Assembly (NCBI GenBank): GCA_020847375.1
Contig: JADLCB010000008.1
Location: 1 to 64,000, forward strand
Source: Phycisphaerales bacterium
GTDB lineage: Bacteria > Planctomycetota > Phycisphaerae > Tepidisphaerales > Tepidisphaeraceae
Reading direction: 5' to 3'
Length of the DNA: 64,000 nucleotides
The notes beneath the pieces are model-generated. The model was not told the origin of the DNA. It worked only from the letters and a program-made list of their open reading frames with translations, and did no database searches. The translations under genes and the position numbers were made by a program. Each line of letters opens with the position of its first letter. The stretch's first letter is position 1. This document shows positions 41,921 through 49,413 of the stretch, one piece after another.

Positions 41921-42988
41921 TTACGCCAATTTGCCGCAAACGATCTCGGTCACCTGTCTCAGCGTCGCCTGCCCGCCCAGGTCGCGCGTATGGTTGGCTT
42001 TGTCAGCCACGGTTGCCTGGCACGCCTGTTTAATCGCGGTCGCCGCCGGTTTTTGCTCCAGAAAATCAAGCATCATCGCGACACTTAAAAACGTGGCAAT
42101 CGGGTTGGCCAGACCCTGACCGGCGATATCCGGCGCCGAACCGTGGACAGGTTCAAACATACTGGCTGCCTGGCGCGTCGGGTTGATATTGCCGCTGGCG
42201 GCCATTCCCATCCCGCCCTGAATCGCCGCCCCCAGATCGGTGATGATGTCGCCAAACATATTGGTCGTCACAATCACATCATAAATGCGCGGCTTGGTCA
42301 CCATGTACATCGTGCAGGCATCGACGTGATGATAGTCGGTTTCAATGCCAGCATATTCCGCCTTGACCTGCTCGAACGCCCTGATCCACAGATTGTGGGC
42401 ATAGCGCAGCACATTGGTCTTGGCGACCAGCGTCACTTTTTTCCGCCCAAAAGCCTGGGCATACTCAAAGGCATAACGAATACACCGTTCCACCCCGCGC
42501 CGCGTGGTCACTTCGATCTGATTGGCCACTTCATGCGGCGTATTCTTGTAGACAAACCCACCCTGACCCGCGTAAAGGCCCTCGGTGTTTTCCCGGACAA
42601 TCGTCATATTAATATCGTCCGCCCCCACATTGGCCAGCGGCGTTGGCACACCCGGCAACAACCGCGTCGGACGCAGGTTGATGTACTGATCCAGCTCGAA
42701 ACGCATCTTCAGCAATATTTCTGTTTCCAGAATCCCCTGCGGAATCTTCGCCTGCCCGCGCGGATCAACCCCCACCGCGCCGAACAGAATCGCGTCATGC
42801 GCCGCCAGTTCCTTCAAGGCTGAATCGGGCAACGTCTGCCCCGTCGCCAGATAATGTTCCGCCCCGAAGGGATAATCCGTCGTCTGATAGGTAAAACCAA
42901 ATTTCCTGGCCACCACATCCAACACCTTCAACCCTGCGGGTACAACTTCCTTACCCACACCATCACCCGGCATTACAGCTATTTTCAT
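41921..42988 (-). CDS. leuB: 3-isopropylmalate dehydrogenase family protein
   Basis: A 355-residue beta-decarboxylating dehydrogenase that most closely resembles 3-isopropylmalate dehydrogenase of leucine synthesis. Blocks seen: MPGDGVGKEVVPAGLKVLD at the start, the substrate segment INLRPTRLLPGVPTPL, IVRENTEGLYAGQGG, the catalytic Tyr and Lys segments (KKVTLVAKTNVLRYAHNLW) and VTTNMFGDIITDLGAAIQGG, EPVHGSAPDIAGQGLANP. Related tartrate, homoisocitrate and isocitrate dehydrogenases share these, so leucine synthesis is likely but not proven; no leuCD is near. ATG 42988 is preferred over a GTG at 43000, with AGGAG 11 bases before it. Confidence 0.88.
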   Translation of the reverse strand: MKIAVMPGDGVGKEVVPAGLKVLDVVARKFGFTYQTTDYPFGAEHYLATGQTLPDSALKELAAHDAILFGAVGVDPRGQAKIPQGILETEILLKMRFELDQYINLRPTRLLPGVPTPLANVGADDINMTIVRENTEGLYAGQGGFVYKNTPHEVANQIEVTTRRGVERCIRYAFEYAQAFGRKKVTLVAKTNVLRYAHNLWIRAFEQVKAEYAGIETDYHHVDACTMYMVTKPRIYDVIVTTNMFGDIITDLGAAIQGGMGMAASGNINPTRQAASMFEPVHGSAPDIAGQGLANPIATFLSVAMMLDFLEQKPAATAIKQACQATVADKANHTRDLGGQATLRQVTEIVCGKLA

Positions 42989-43108
42989 CAATCGATTCAC
43001 TCCTGAATGGTAAAGGAAAAAAGATAGCAGAACTGTCCGTAAAAGACACGGCTGGCTGCAAAAACTATTGCTTATTGCGCCTACGCCGCCACTTCAGCGC
43101 ACCGGCCA

Positions 43109-44155
43109 TTACGAATCAAACAGATTTTGCTCATCCTGATCCGGTTGCTGCGGCGGATTCCACTTCAAACCCAGATGGTCATACGCCAGTCTCGTCGCTC
43201 GCCGCCCCTGCCGCGTGCGCGTCACCAGCGCCTGTTGCAGTAAAAATGGTTCCACCACATCCTCCAGCGTATCGCGCTCCTCGCCAAGCGTCGCCGCCAC
43301 CGCTTCAATTCCCACCGGCCCCCCTTCGTACACCTCGACGATAATTTTTAGAAACTGCCGGTCCTGTTCATCCAGCCCCCGGTCATCAATACCCTCCAGC
43401 TCCAGTGCTTTCTGCGTCACCGCCAGGGTCAGTTTTCCGCTGGCCTCAACCGCCGCATAATCACGCGCCCGCCGCAAAAGCCGGTTGGCCACCCGTGGCG
43501 TGCCCCGCGAACGTCGCGCCAACTCCCATAACGCCTGATCCTCAGCCACCAGCTCCAGCAACCGCGCATTCTGCTGCAAAATCGTATGTAGCGCTTCCGG
43601 TGGATAAAACTGCAGATTCAACGGAATCCCAAAACGCCCGCGCATCGGCCCCGTCAACAACCCCAGCCGCGTAGTCGCCCCGACCAGCGTAAACGGCTCG
43701 AGCGGAATCGTCACCGTCCGCGCGTGCATCCCCGCATCCAGCGGAATATCCACCTTGAAATCCTCCATCGCCGAATAGAGATGCTCCTCCACAATCACCG
43801 GCAGGCGATGAATCTCGTCGATGAACAGCACATCCCCTTTTTGCAACTTGGTCAAAATACCCACCAAGTCAGCCCCTTTGCTGATCGCCGGGCCGTTGGC
43901 CACCTGAACCGCTGCCCCCATCTCATTGGCCAGAACATGCGCCAAAGTCGTCTTACCCAGCCCCGGCGGCCCATGCAGCAGAACGTGCTCCACCGGCTCG
44001 CCGCGACTTTTAGCCGCTGTGACCGCAATTCGCAGCTTGCGGATTAACTGCTCCTGCCCTACATATTGTTCAAAACGCTGCGGGCGCAAGGCGTAGTTCA
44101 ACTGATTTTCCTGCTCACCCTGACTCTGGTTGGAAATAATCCGCTCGCGCGTCAT
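43109..44155 (-). CDS. ruvB: Holliday junction branch-migration helicase RuvB
   Basis: A 348-residue AAA+ motor that drives branch migration of Holliday junctions with RuvA. It starts at the block LNYALRPQRFEQYVGQEQL, with Walker A LHGPPGLGKTTLAHVLA, Walker B VLFIDEIHRL, the sensor region FTLVGATTRLGLLTGPMRGRFG and the C-terminal winged helix (GPVGIEAVAATLGEERDTLEDVVEPFLLQ). The frame is open further to 44251, but those residues are not conserved and the ATG at 44155 is preferred. ruvA and ruvC are not adjacent. The gene is divergent from ctaA (200 bases). Confidence 0.96.
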   Translation of the reverse strand: MTRERIISNQSQGEQENQLNYALRPQRFEQYVGQEQLIRKLRIAVTAAKSRGEPVEHVLLHGPPGLGKTTLAHVLANEMGAAVQVANGPAISKGADLVGILTKLQKGDVLFIDEIHRLPVIVEEHLYSAMEDFKVDIPLDAGMHARTVTIPLEPFTLVGATTRLGLLTGPMRGRFGIPLNLQFYPPEALHTILQQNARLLELVAEDQALWELARRSRGTPRVANRLLRRARDYAAVEASGKLTLAVTQKALELEGIDDRGLDEQDRQFLKIIVEVYEGGPVGIEAVAATLGEERDTLEDVVEPFLLQQALVTRTRQGRRATRLAYDHLGLKWNPPQQPDQDEQNLFDS

Positions 44156-44355
44156 GGAATATGGTTTTAACCGTGTTGTCCGAGTATGTCCAAATTGTCG
44201 AACCACAATACAGACCATAATGAAGTCGAAAATTGTCCGCTGCTCATTCAATCACGCTTGTGAACACTGTGGCGAACTGTCGCATGATTTGGCGCGATTA
44301 AAACATCTTCATTGTCTGTTTCAGCTCTGTAGAATATAAACGATCTTGGTCTTTC

Positions 44356-45483
44356 ATGAGTTTGCCCGTGCCCTCAGTCACCTATAACCGAACTTTACAT
44401 ATTCTGGCGTGGTTGACCACACTCGCCACCTTTCCACTGATCTGGATGGGCGGGCTGGTAACGAGTCATGGCGTGGGATTGGCCGTCCCCGATTGGCCTA
44501 ACTCCTTTGGATACAACATGTTCCTGCTCCCATGGCATATCTGGGAGCAGTGGGGCGTATTTTACGAACACACCCACCGCCTGCTCGGCACGTTGGTCGG
44601 TTTCTTATCCATTTTGCTGGTTCTCTGCGCCTGGCTGACCAAACCAACCACCACCAGCCAACGCTGGCTGAGTGTGGCCGTATTGCTGACGGTCATCACT
44701 CAGGGCGTGCTCGGCGGTCTGCGTGTCGTCTGGGTCAGTCTGGATTTAGCCATTATCCACGGCATTTTCGCCCAGGCCGCCCTTTGCCTCATGGGCCTGA
44801 TGATGGTCATCAGCTCACGCTGGTGGCAAAATATCGTATCTCAACTGTCATCTAAAAACTGTACTGAAAAAGAGTTACGCAATTTACGATCCCTGCGAAC
44901 TCTGGCCGTAACCTGCGTCATCCTGATGTTCGCCCAGCTCGTGGTGGCGGCGCTCATGCGCCATCATCAAGCCGGACTGGCCATTCCCGACCTCCCGCTG
45001 CATTACGGCCACCTCCTGCCACCGATTTCATCCGAAGGTCTGCAACTGGCCAACGCCCAGCGTATCGCCGAAGACGCCACCAGCCCCAATCCTGTCCTTG
45101 GTCAGGTGACACTGGGTCAAATCTGGCTGCACTTTGCACATCGCCTCGGTGCGGTTATTGTAACCATCGCCTTGATGTGGCTGGCGATTCGTGTTGTTCA
45201 GCGGGCGTCAAAATACAAAGGTCTGCCATCGATCGCGCTGACGGTTGTCCTGTTTTTGATCGTTCAGCTTACGCTGGGCATACTGACCGTCTGGTGGCGC
45301 AAACCCGCCGATCTGGCTTCGCTGCATGTGGCCGTCGGCGCGTTGCTGTTATTGACGACGTTTGTCCTGACTGTGCGTATTTTCCGCGTCGGCCGCGTCT
45401 GCGGCGTGGCTGAACAACCCCACGTCGCATCCGGCACCAACGCTTTGTCTTCGACCACAAGTGCTCAGATTTCAACTCCATGA
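44356..45483 (+). CDS. ctaA: Haem A synthase (COX15/CtaA)
   Basis: A 375-residue membrane protein with eight spans that oxidises the methyl group of haem O to the formyl of haem A for aa3-type cytochrome oxidase. It has the two-fold repeat of the family with the haem-binding histidines: FYEHTHRLLGTLVGF (first), ALIHGIFAQA and, in the second half, HFAHRLGAVIV and ASLHVAVGALLL. The signature GGLVTSHGVGLAVPDWPNSFGYN near the N-terminus is typical. It starts the ctaA-ctaB-ABC run; its stop overlaps the ctaB start by four bases (ATGA), so the genes are co-transcribed. It indicates haem-A-dependent aerobic respiration. Confidence 0.95.
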   Translation: MSLPVPSVTYNRTLHILAWLTTLATFPLIWMGGLVTSHGVGLAVPDWPNSFGYNMFLLPWHIWEQWGVFYEHTHRLLGTLVGFLSILLVLCAWLTKPTTTSQRWLSVAVLLTVITQGVLGGLRVVWVSLDLAIIHGIFAQAALCLMGLMMVISSRWWQNIVSQLSSKNCTEKELRNLRSLRTLAVTCVILMFAQLVVAALMRHHQAGLAIPDLPLHYGHLLPPISSEGLQLANAQRIAEDATSPNPVLGQVTLGQIWLHFAHRLGAVIVTIALMWLAIRVVQRASKYKGLPSIALTVVLFLIVQLTLGILTVWWRKPADLASLHVAVGALLLLTTFVLTVRIFRVGRVCGVAEQPHVASGTNALSSTTSAQISTP

Positions 45484-46403
45484 AAGCATCATCGAATCTG
45501 GTCAATCTCCGCCAAAGCCGACTTGGGTTCTCCCCCAGCGCGGCCATGGCGCGCCTGGGCGATTTTTACGAACTCACCAAACTGCGCATGAATTTTCTGG
45601 TCGTCGCCACGGCAGCCCTCGGTTTTTACATGGCCGCCGACACCTACAACTGGGGACTGCTCCTGGCCACGTTGATCGGCACGTCCCTCTCCGCTGGTTG
45701 CGCCACCGTATTTAATCAGCTCATGGAGCGTCAATACGACGCCCTCATGCCGCGCACCCATAATCGCCCCCTGCCCGCCAACCGTATCTCCCCCACCGAA
45801 GCCGCGCTCTGGGCGGTCATGCTGGGCGTCACCGGCGTGGGCTGCCTGGCCCTGTTCGTCAATCTCCTGACCGCTTTTCTCAGTCTCTTAACCATTCTGC
45901 TTTATGTGCTGATTTATACCCCCATGAAGCGCACCACCTCGCTGTGTACGATTGTGGGCGCCATCCCCGGCGCCATTCCCCCCGTGATGGGCTGGACCGC
46001 CTACCACAACGCCCTTTCCTTTGAAGCCGTCATCCTGTTCCTCATCCTGTTCATCTGGCAGATGCCGCATTTTCTGGCCATCGCCGTTTTATACAAGGAC
46101 GATTACAACTCCGGCGGTTACAAAATGCTCCCCTGCGTTGACGATCAGTCCTTATCCATGACCTCGCATCAGGTTCTGCTCTATCTGCTGGCGCTGCTGC
46201 CCATCAGCCTGGCACCGGCGTGGTTTGGCATGACCGGATCACGCTACATGATCGTCGCGCTGATCCTCGGACTGGTTTTCCTTGGCTACGGCCTGCGCCT
46301 GACCCAAACCCGCACGCGCAGCCATGCCCGTAAATTATTTTTCACCTCCATCATCTATCTGCCTCTGCTGATGGCCGTCATGATGCTGGATCGTGCTGCC
46401 TGA
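45480..46403 (+). CDS. ctaB: Protohaem IX farnesyltransferase (haem O synthase)
   Basis: A 307-residue UbiA-family enzyme that adds farnesyl to haem B to give haem O, the substrate of CtaA. It has the diagnostic FNQLMERQYDALMPRTHNRPLPANRISP block (Asp-rich motif with the NRPLP loop typical of CtaB/CyoE), YTPMKRTTSLCTIVGAIPGAIPPVMGW and the second motif VLYKDDYNSGGYKMLP. Seven to nine membrane spans. It overlaps ctaA by four bases and the following ABC gene by eleven, so all three are translated from one message. Confidence 0.95.
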   Translation: MKASSNLVNLRQSRLGFSPSAAMARLGDFYELTKLRMNFLVVATAALGFYMAADTYNWGLLLATLIGTSLSAGCATVFNQLMERQYDALMPRTHNRPLPANRISPTEAALWAVMLGVTGVGCLALFVNLLTAFLSLLTILLYVLIYTPMKRTTSLCTIVGAIPGAIPPVMGWTAYHNALSFEAVILFLILFIWQMPHFLAIAVLYKDDYNSGGYKMLPCVDDQSLSMTSHQVLLYLLALLPISLAPAWFGMTGSRYMIVALILGLVFLGYGLRLTQTRTRSHARKLFFTSIIYLPLLMAVMMLDRAA

Positions 46404-47382
46404 TAACCGGCCCACTACCTTGACCGCTTTCGTTGAACCATCCATCGCCGCCCCGGCCGCACCGGCTGTCGTGATCAACGATCTGACCCATCGCTACGCG
46501 CAGCATCAGGTGCTCGATGGCGTCACCCTCAACGCCTCATTCGGCCGCATCATGGGCCTGCTCGGCCCCAACGGCAGCGGTAAAACCACCCTGTTCCGCA
46601 TCCTCAGCACCTTGATCACCCCCACCAGTGGCAATGTCAGCCTCGACGGACTCGATCTGCTTTCCCAGCGCGATGCCATTCGCCGTCGCATCGGCGTTGT
46701 TTTCCAGTCCCCCAGCCTCGACAAGCAGCTCAGCGCCGAAGAAAATCTTCGTCATCACGGCCACCTTTACGGCCTGCGCGGCGCGCTCCTGCGTCAGCGA
46801 ATCCAGGCCAACCTGCAACGCTTCGGCCTCTGGCAGCGTCGCAACGAACGCATCGACCGCTTCAGCGGTGGTATGCGCCGACGCATCGAACTGGCCAAGG
46901 GCCTGCTCACCCTTCCCCGAATTTTGATTCTCGACGAACCCAGCACCGGCCTTGATCCCGCCGCCCGCAACGAGCTGTCGCACGTGCTGCGCGAAATAGC
47001 CGGTGACGGCGTGGCGGTGCTGCTGACCACACATCTGATGGATGAAGCCGATCGCTGCGATGAACTGGCGATACTCGATCAGGGCAAAATCGTCGCCCTC
47101 GGTTCGCCGCTTGATCTGCGCCAGCGTATCGGCGGGCAGATCGTTTCCATCGAGTCGCGCCACCCCCAACAGGTTCTTCAGATACTCGCCAGCCAGTTCC
47201 ACCTCGCCGCCGGGTTGATTGACGGTGTGATTCGCTTTGAATTTTCCCACGCCCACGAAATGATCCCACGCCTGGCTGAGGCGCTTCCCAATTTGCTCGA
47301 TGTCATCACCATCGGCCAACCCGGCCTGGCTGATGTCTTCATCCGCCTGACCGGCCGGCGGTTCGACTCCAGCGCCGCGTGA
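46393..47382 (+). CDS. ABC transporter ATP-binding protein (NatA/CcmA-like)
   Basis: A 329-residue ATPase. Walker A is LLGPNGSGKTTLFRIL, the signature is RFSGGMRRRIELAKGLL, Walker B is RILILDEPSTGLDP and the switch His is in TTHLMDEADRC. About 95 residues follow the ATPase domain, as in exporters of the ABC-2 type. In many bacteria such a gene next to ctaA and ctaB is followed by an ABC-2 permease for oxidase maturation; no permease follows here. The GTG start overlaps ctaB. The stop codon TGA lies exactly at the left target duplication of fold-back repeat copy B, so the insertion site is at the end of this gene. Confidence 0.9.
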   Translation: MLPDNRPTTLTAFVEPSIAAPAAPAVVINDLTHRYAQHQVLDGVTLNASFGRIMGLLGPNGSGKTTLFRILSTLITPTSGNVSLDGLDLLSQRDAIRRRIGVVFQSPSLDKQLSAEENLRHHGHLYGLRGALLRQRIQANLQRFGLWQRRNERIDRFSGGMRRRIELAKGLLTLPRILILDEPSTGLDPAARNELSHVLREIAGDGVAVLLTTHLMDEADRCDELAILDQGKIVALGSPLDLRQRIGGQIVSIESRHPQQVLQILASQFHLAAGLIDGVIRFEFSHAHEMIPRLAEALPNLLDVITIGQPGLADVFIRLTGRRFDSSAA

Positions 47383-47525
47383 CGGGGCTTTCGCAAGTAA
47401 CCCGCGAGGGTCGATGTATTAACGAGCCGCGACCGTTAGGGAGCGGTGATCGGCTCAAAAACCGATCCCTTACGGCCACGGCCCGTAAGAGATTGCCTAT
47501 CGGACGCCTACTTGCGATTGCCCTG
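47383..47525 (+). mobile_element. 143-bp fold-back repeat (MITE-like), copy B
   Basis: Same length and layout as copies A and C. It begins directly after the TGA of the ABC gene with CGGGGC (CAGGGC in the other copies) and ends GCCCTG. The flanks are CGCCGCGTGA (left) and CGCCGCATGA (right), a 10-bp target duplication with one change. Its hairpin arms differ at five positions, so this is probably the oldest copy. It does not encode a protein. A hairpin at this place would end transcription of the ctaA-ctaB-ABC operon. Confidence 0.9.
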
Positions 47526-47590
47526 CGCCGCATGATTCGTCTGATCGTTTTGTCTGGACGCGCCTGCGGCAACAGGGATATGATCCTGGC

Positions 47591-47833
47591 ATGTCCGATC
47601 CACGCGATTACAAAGTGGAGCTTTCCTCGGCGGCATCGTCCTCTACAGACAGGGCGTCTGATCCACACCGGCCTTTTTTGTCCGTCCAATTCAACTGTTG
47701 TAACGTCTACCAGCGGGTTTACCGCAACAATGCCGCAACCGCCTACGAGGGACGCTGCCCCCGCTGCGGTAAAAGCGTGCGTTTTGCCATCGGCCCGGGC
47801 GGAACCAGCACCCGTTTCTTTGTGGTTGAGTAA
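47591..47833 (+). CDS. Small zinc-ribbon protein of unknown function
   Basis: An 80-residue protein with a possible zinc ribbon made of two cysteine pairs, NCCNVYQRV and GRCPRCGKSV, spaced about 20 residues apart. It also contains FAIGPGGTSTRFF at the C-terminus. There is no signal peptide or membrane span. I do not recognise the family. It lies 65 bases after fold-back repeat copy B, on the same strand as the following genes. Expression is plausible from the length of its frame and its codon use but not shown by a strong ribosome site. Confidence 0.5.
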   Translation: MSDPRDYKVELSSAASSSTDRASDPHRPFLSVQFNCCNVYQRVYRNNAATAYEGRCPRCGKSVRFAIGPGGTSTRFFVVE

Positions 47834-47947
47834 ATTCAACGGTATAACAGACCCACCTTGGCTCGGATAATCGCCGGTGATCGTCCGACTGATCAATGGT
47901 TGAACCTGCTTTTGCAGGCCAACTCAAGGAGCGGTTGAAAAAACGAC

Positions 47948-48463
47948 ATGGCTGTCACACCACCCCAAACCCGCGACAAATACGAAGTGGCCCGTCCTGC
48001 GGGTAAATGCGCTGTCAGCGGGCGCGACCTCACCCCCGATGAAAAATTCATGGCCGCACTGCGCGAAACACCCACCGGTTTTGAGCGTGTCGATGTGGCG
48101 ATGGAGCACTGGTCTGAGTTTGACCGCACGAATCTGCTGGCGAGCTGGCAGACCGCCATGCCCCGCCCCCAGCAGAAAAAACGCCTGCTCGTCGATGATG
48201 AAGTTCTGAAAATGATTTTCGAGCGTCTGCAGGAGACCACCGAGCAGACCAAACTCCATTTTCGCTTTGTCCTGGGTTTGATCCTCATGCGCAAACGCAT
48301 GCTCGTTTATGAAAACACCCGTCAGGAGCAGAATCAGGAAATCTGGATCGTGCGTCTGCGCGGGCAGGATCAACATTTTGATCTGGTCAACCCGCGCATG
48401 ACCGAACAACAGGTTCAGGAAGTCAGCCAGCAGATGTCCCAGATCATTAACGAGGAGATTTGA
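47948..48463 (+). CDS. Conserved-looking protein of unknown function
   Basis: A 171-residue cytoplasmic protein that I cannot name. Near the N-terminus is CAVSGRDLTPDEKFMAAL, a possible metal or nucleotide-site loop with one Cys, and the C-terminal half is mostly charged helix (KLHFRFVLGLILMRKRMLVYE, TEQQVQEVSQQMSQII). Its stop codon overlaps the start of the downstream lipoprotein gene by one base (TGATG), so the two are translationally coupled. The group from 47.9 to 51.3 kb (this gene, a lipoprotein, an RDD protein) is likely to be one operon with a shared envelope-linked role. Confidence 0.7.
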   Translation: MAVTPPQTRDKYEVARPAGKCAVSGRDLTPDEKFMAALRETPTGFERVDVAMEHWSEFDRTNLLASWQTAMPRPQQKKRLLVDDEVLKMIFERLQETTEQTKLHFRFVLGLILMRKRMLVYENTRQEQNQEIWIVRLRGQDQHFDLVNPRMTEQQVQEVSQQMSQIINEEI

Positions 48464-49413
48464 TGCCGCGCCGCCTGTTGGGCTGCCACAATCTCCCGCC
48501 AGGACGCAGACTCAGCCTCTGTCGCCGCCTGGGCATCGTGCTGACCAGCACGTTGGCTGTCCTGATCCTGACCGGTTGCGCCGTTTCCCCACCGATCAAA
48601 GCTGCCGGCTACTTCGGCCCCACCGAATCCATGCCCCAGGTCATCCAGCAGATCAATCGCAATAATCACGCCATTACTTCGCTCTGGGCCAGCCATGATT
48701 TTGAAGCGGATATCGCCGATGAAAACGGCCAGCGCCACTTCATCAATGGTGACGGCGAGCTGATGTTCCGTCAGGCTGACGATTTGCGCATCATTGGCCG
48801 CAAACCCGCCCTGCCCAAACCCGTATTTGATATCGGCGCCAACGGCCAGCGTTACTGGCTGCTGTTGCCGACGGAAATTCAGCGGATGTGGTGGGGCTAC
48901 TTCGATAATCTGTCCAAACCCTGCGTCGATGAACTGCCCATTCGGCCTGACCTTCTGCTGCAGGTTCTGGGCGTTGGTTTGTTCAACGATGATCTTCTGC
49001 ATCAACCCGCGCCGGTCATGCGCTTCAATAATGATGCCGACGCCTATATGTTTGTCTGGGTCTACGCTGCCTCAGATCATCTCATCGCCCAGAAGGAGGT
49101 CTGGTATGATCGCAAAACCCACCAGCCCACGTTGGTGCTTCTTTTTGATACCCGCGGCCGGATCATTCTGCGTGCCTACCTGTCTGAACACGAACCAATC
49201 GCGATCAACACCCTGGCCAAAGACGACCTGCCCATGATCGCCACCCGTTATCAACTGTTTTTTCCTGACAGCAAATCAACCCTGGTGTTCAAACTGCATA
49301 ACCCCGCCCTCTCCCGGCGCGGTTTCCCCAAGGCAGCCAGTTTTGCGTTCCCCGATAATCCACCTTTACCCTCTGAAAATGTGATCCAGGTCGATGCCAA
49401 CTGTACAGACTAA
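48463..49413 (+). CDS. Lipoprotein of unknown function
   Basis: A 316-residue lipoprotein. The signal region ends in LAVLILTGCAVSPP, with the Cys of the lipobox at about residue 40. The rest is predicted beta-rich with a region resembling outer-membrane lipoprotein carriers (WWGYFDNLSKPCVDEL, VWYDRKTHQPTLVLLFDTRGRIIL), a pattern also seen in LolA/LolB-like folds; this similarity is weak and is an inference. The ATG at 48463 has GAGGAG five bases upstream. It overlaps the next gene's start by 20 bases, which supports an operon. Confidence 0.72.
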   Translation: MPRRLLGCHNLPPGRRLSLCRRLGIVLTSTLAVLILTGCAVSPPIKAAGYFGPTESMPQVIQQINRNNHAITSLWASHDFEADIADENGQRHFINGDGELMFRQADDLRIIGRKPALPKPVFDIGANGQRYWLLLPTEIQRMWWGYFDNLSKPCVDELPIRPDLLLQVLGVGLFNDDLLHQPAPVMRFNNDADAYMFVWVYAASDHLIAQKEVWYDRKTHQPTLVLLFDTRGRIILRAYLSEHEPIAINTLAKDDLPMIATRYQLFFPDSKSTLVFKLHNPALSRRGFPKAASFAFPDNPPLPSENVIQVDANCTD

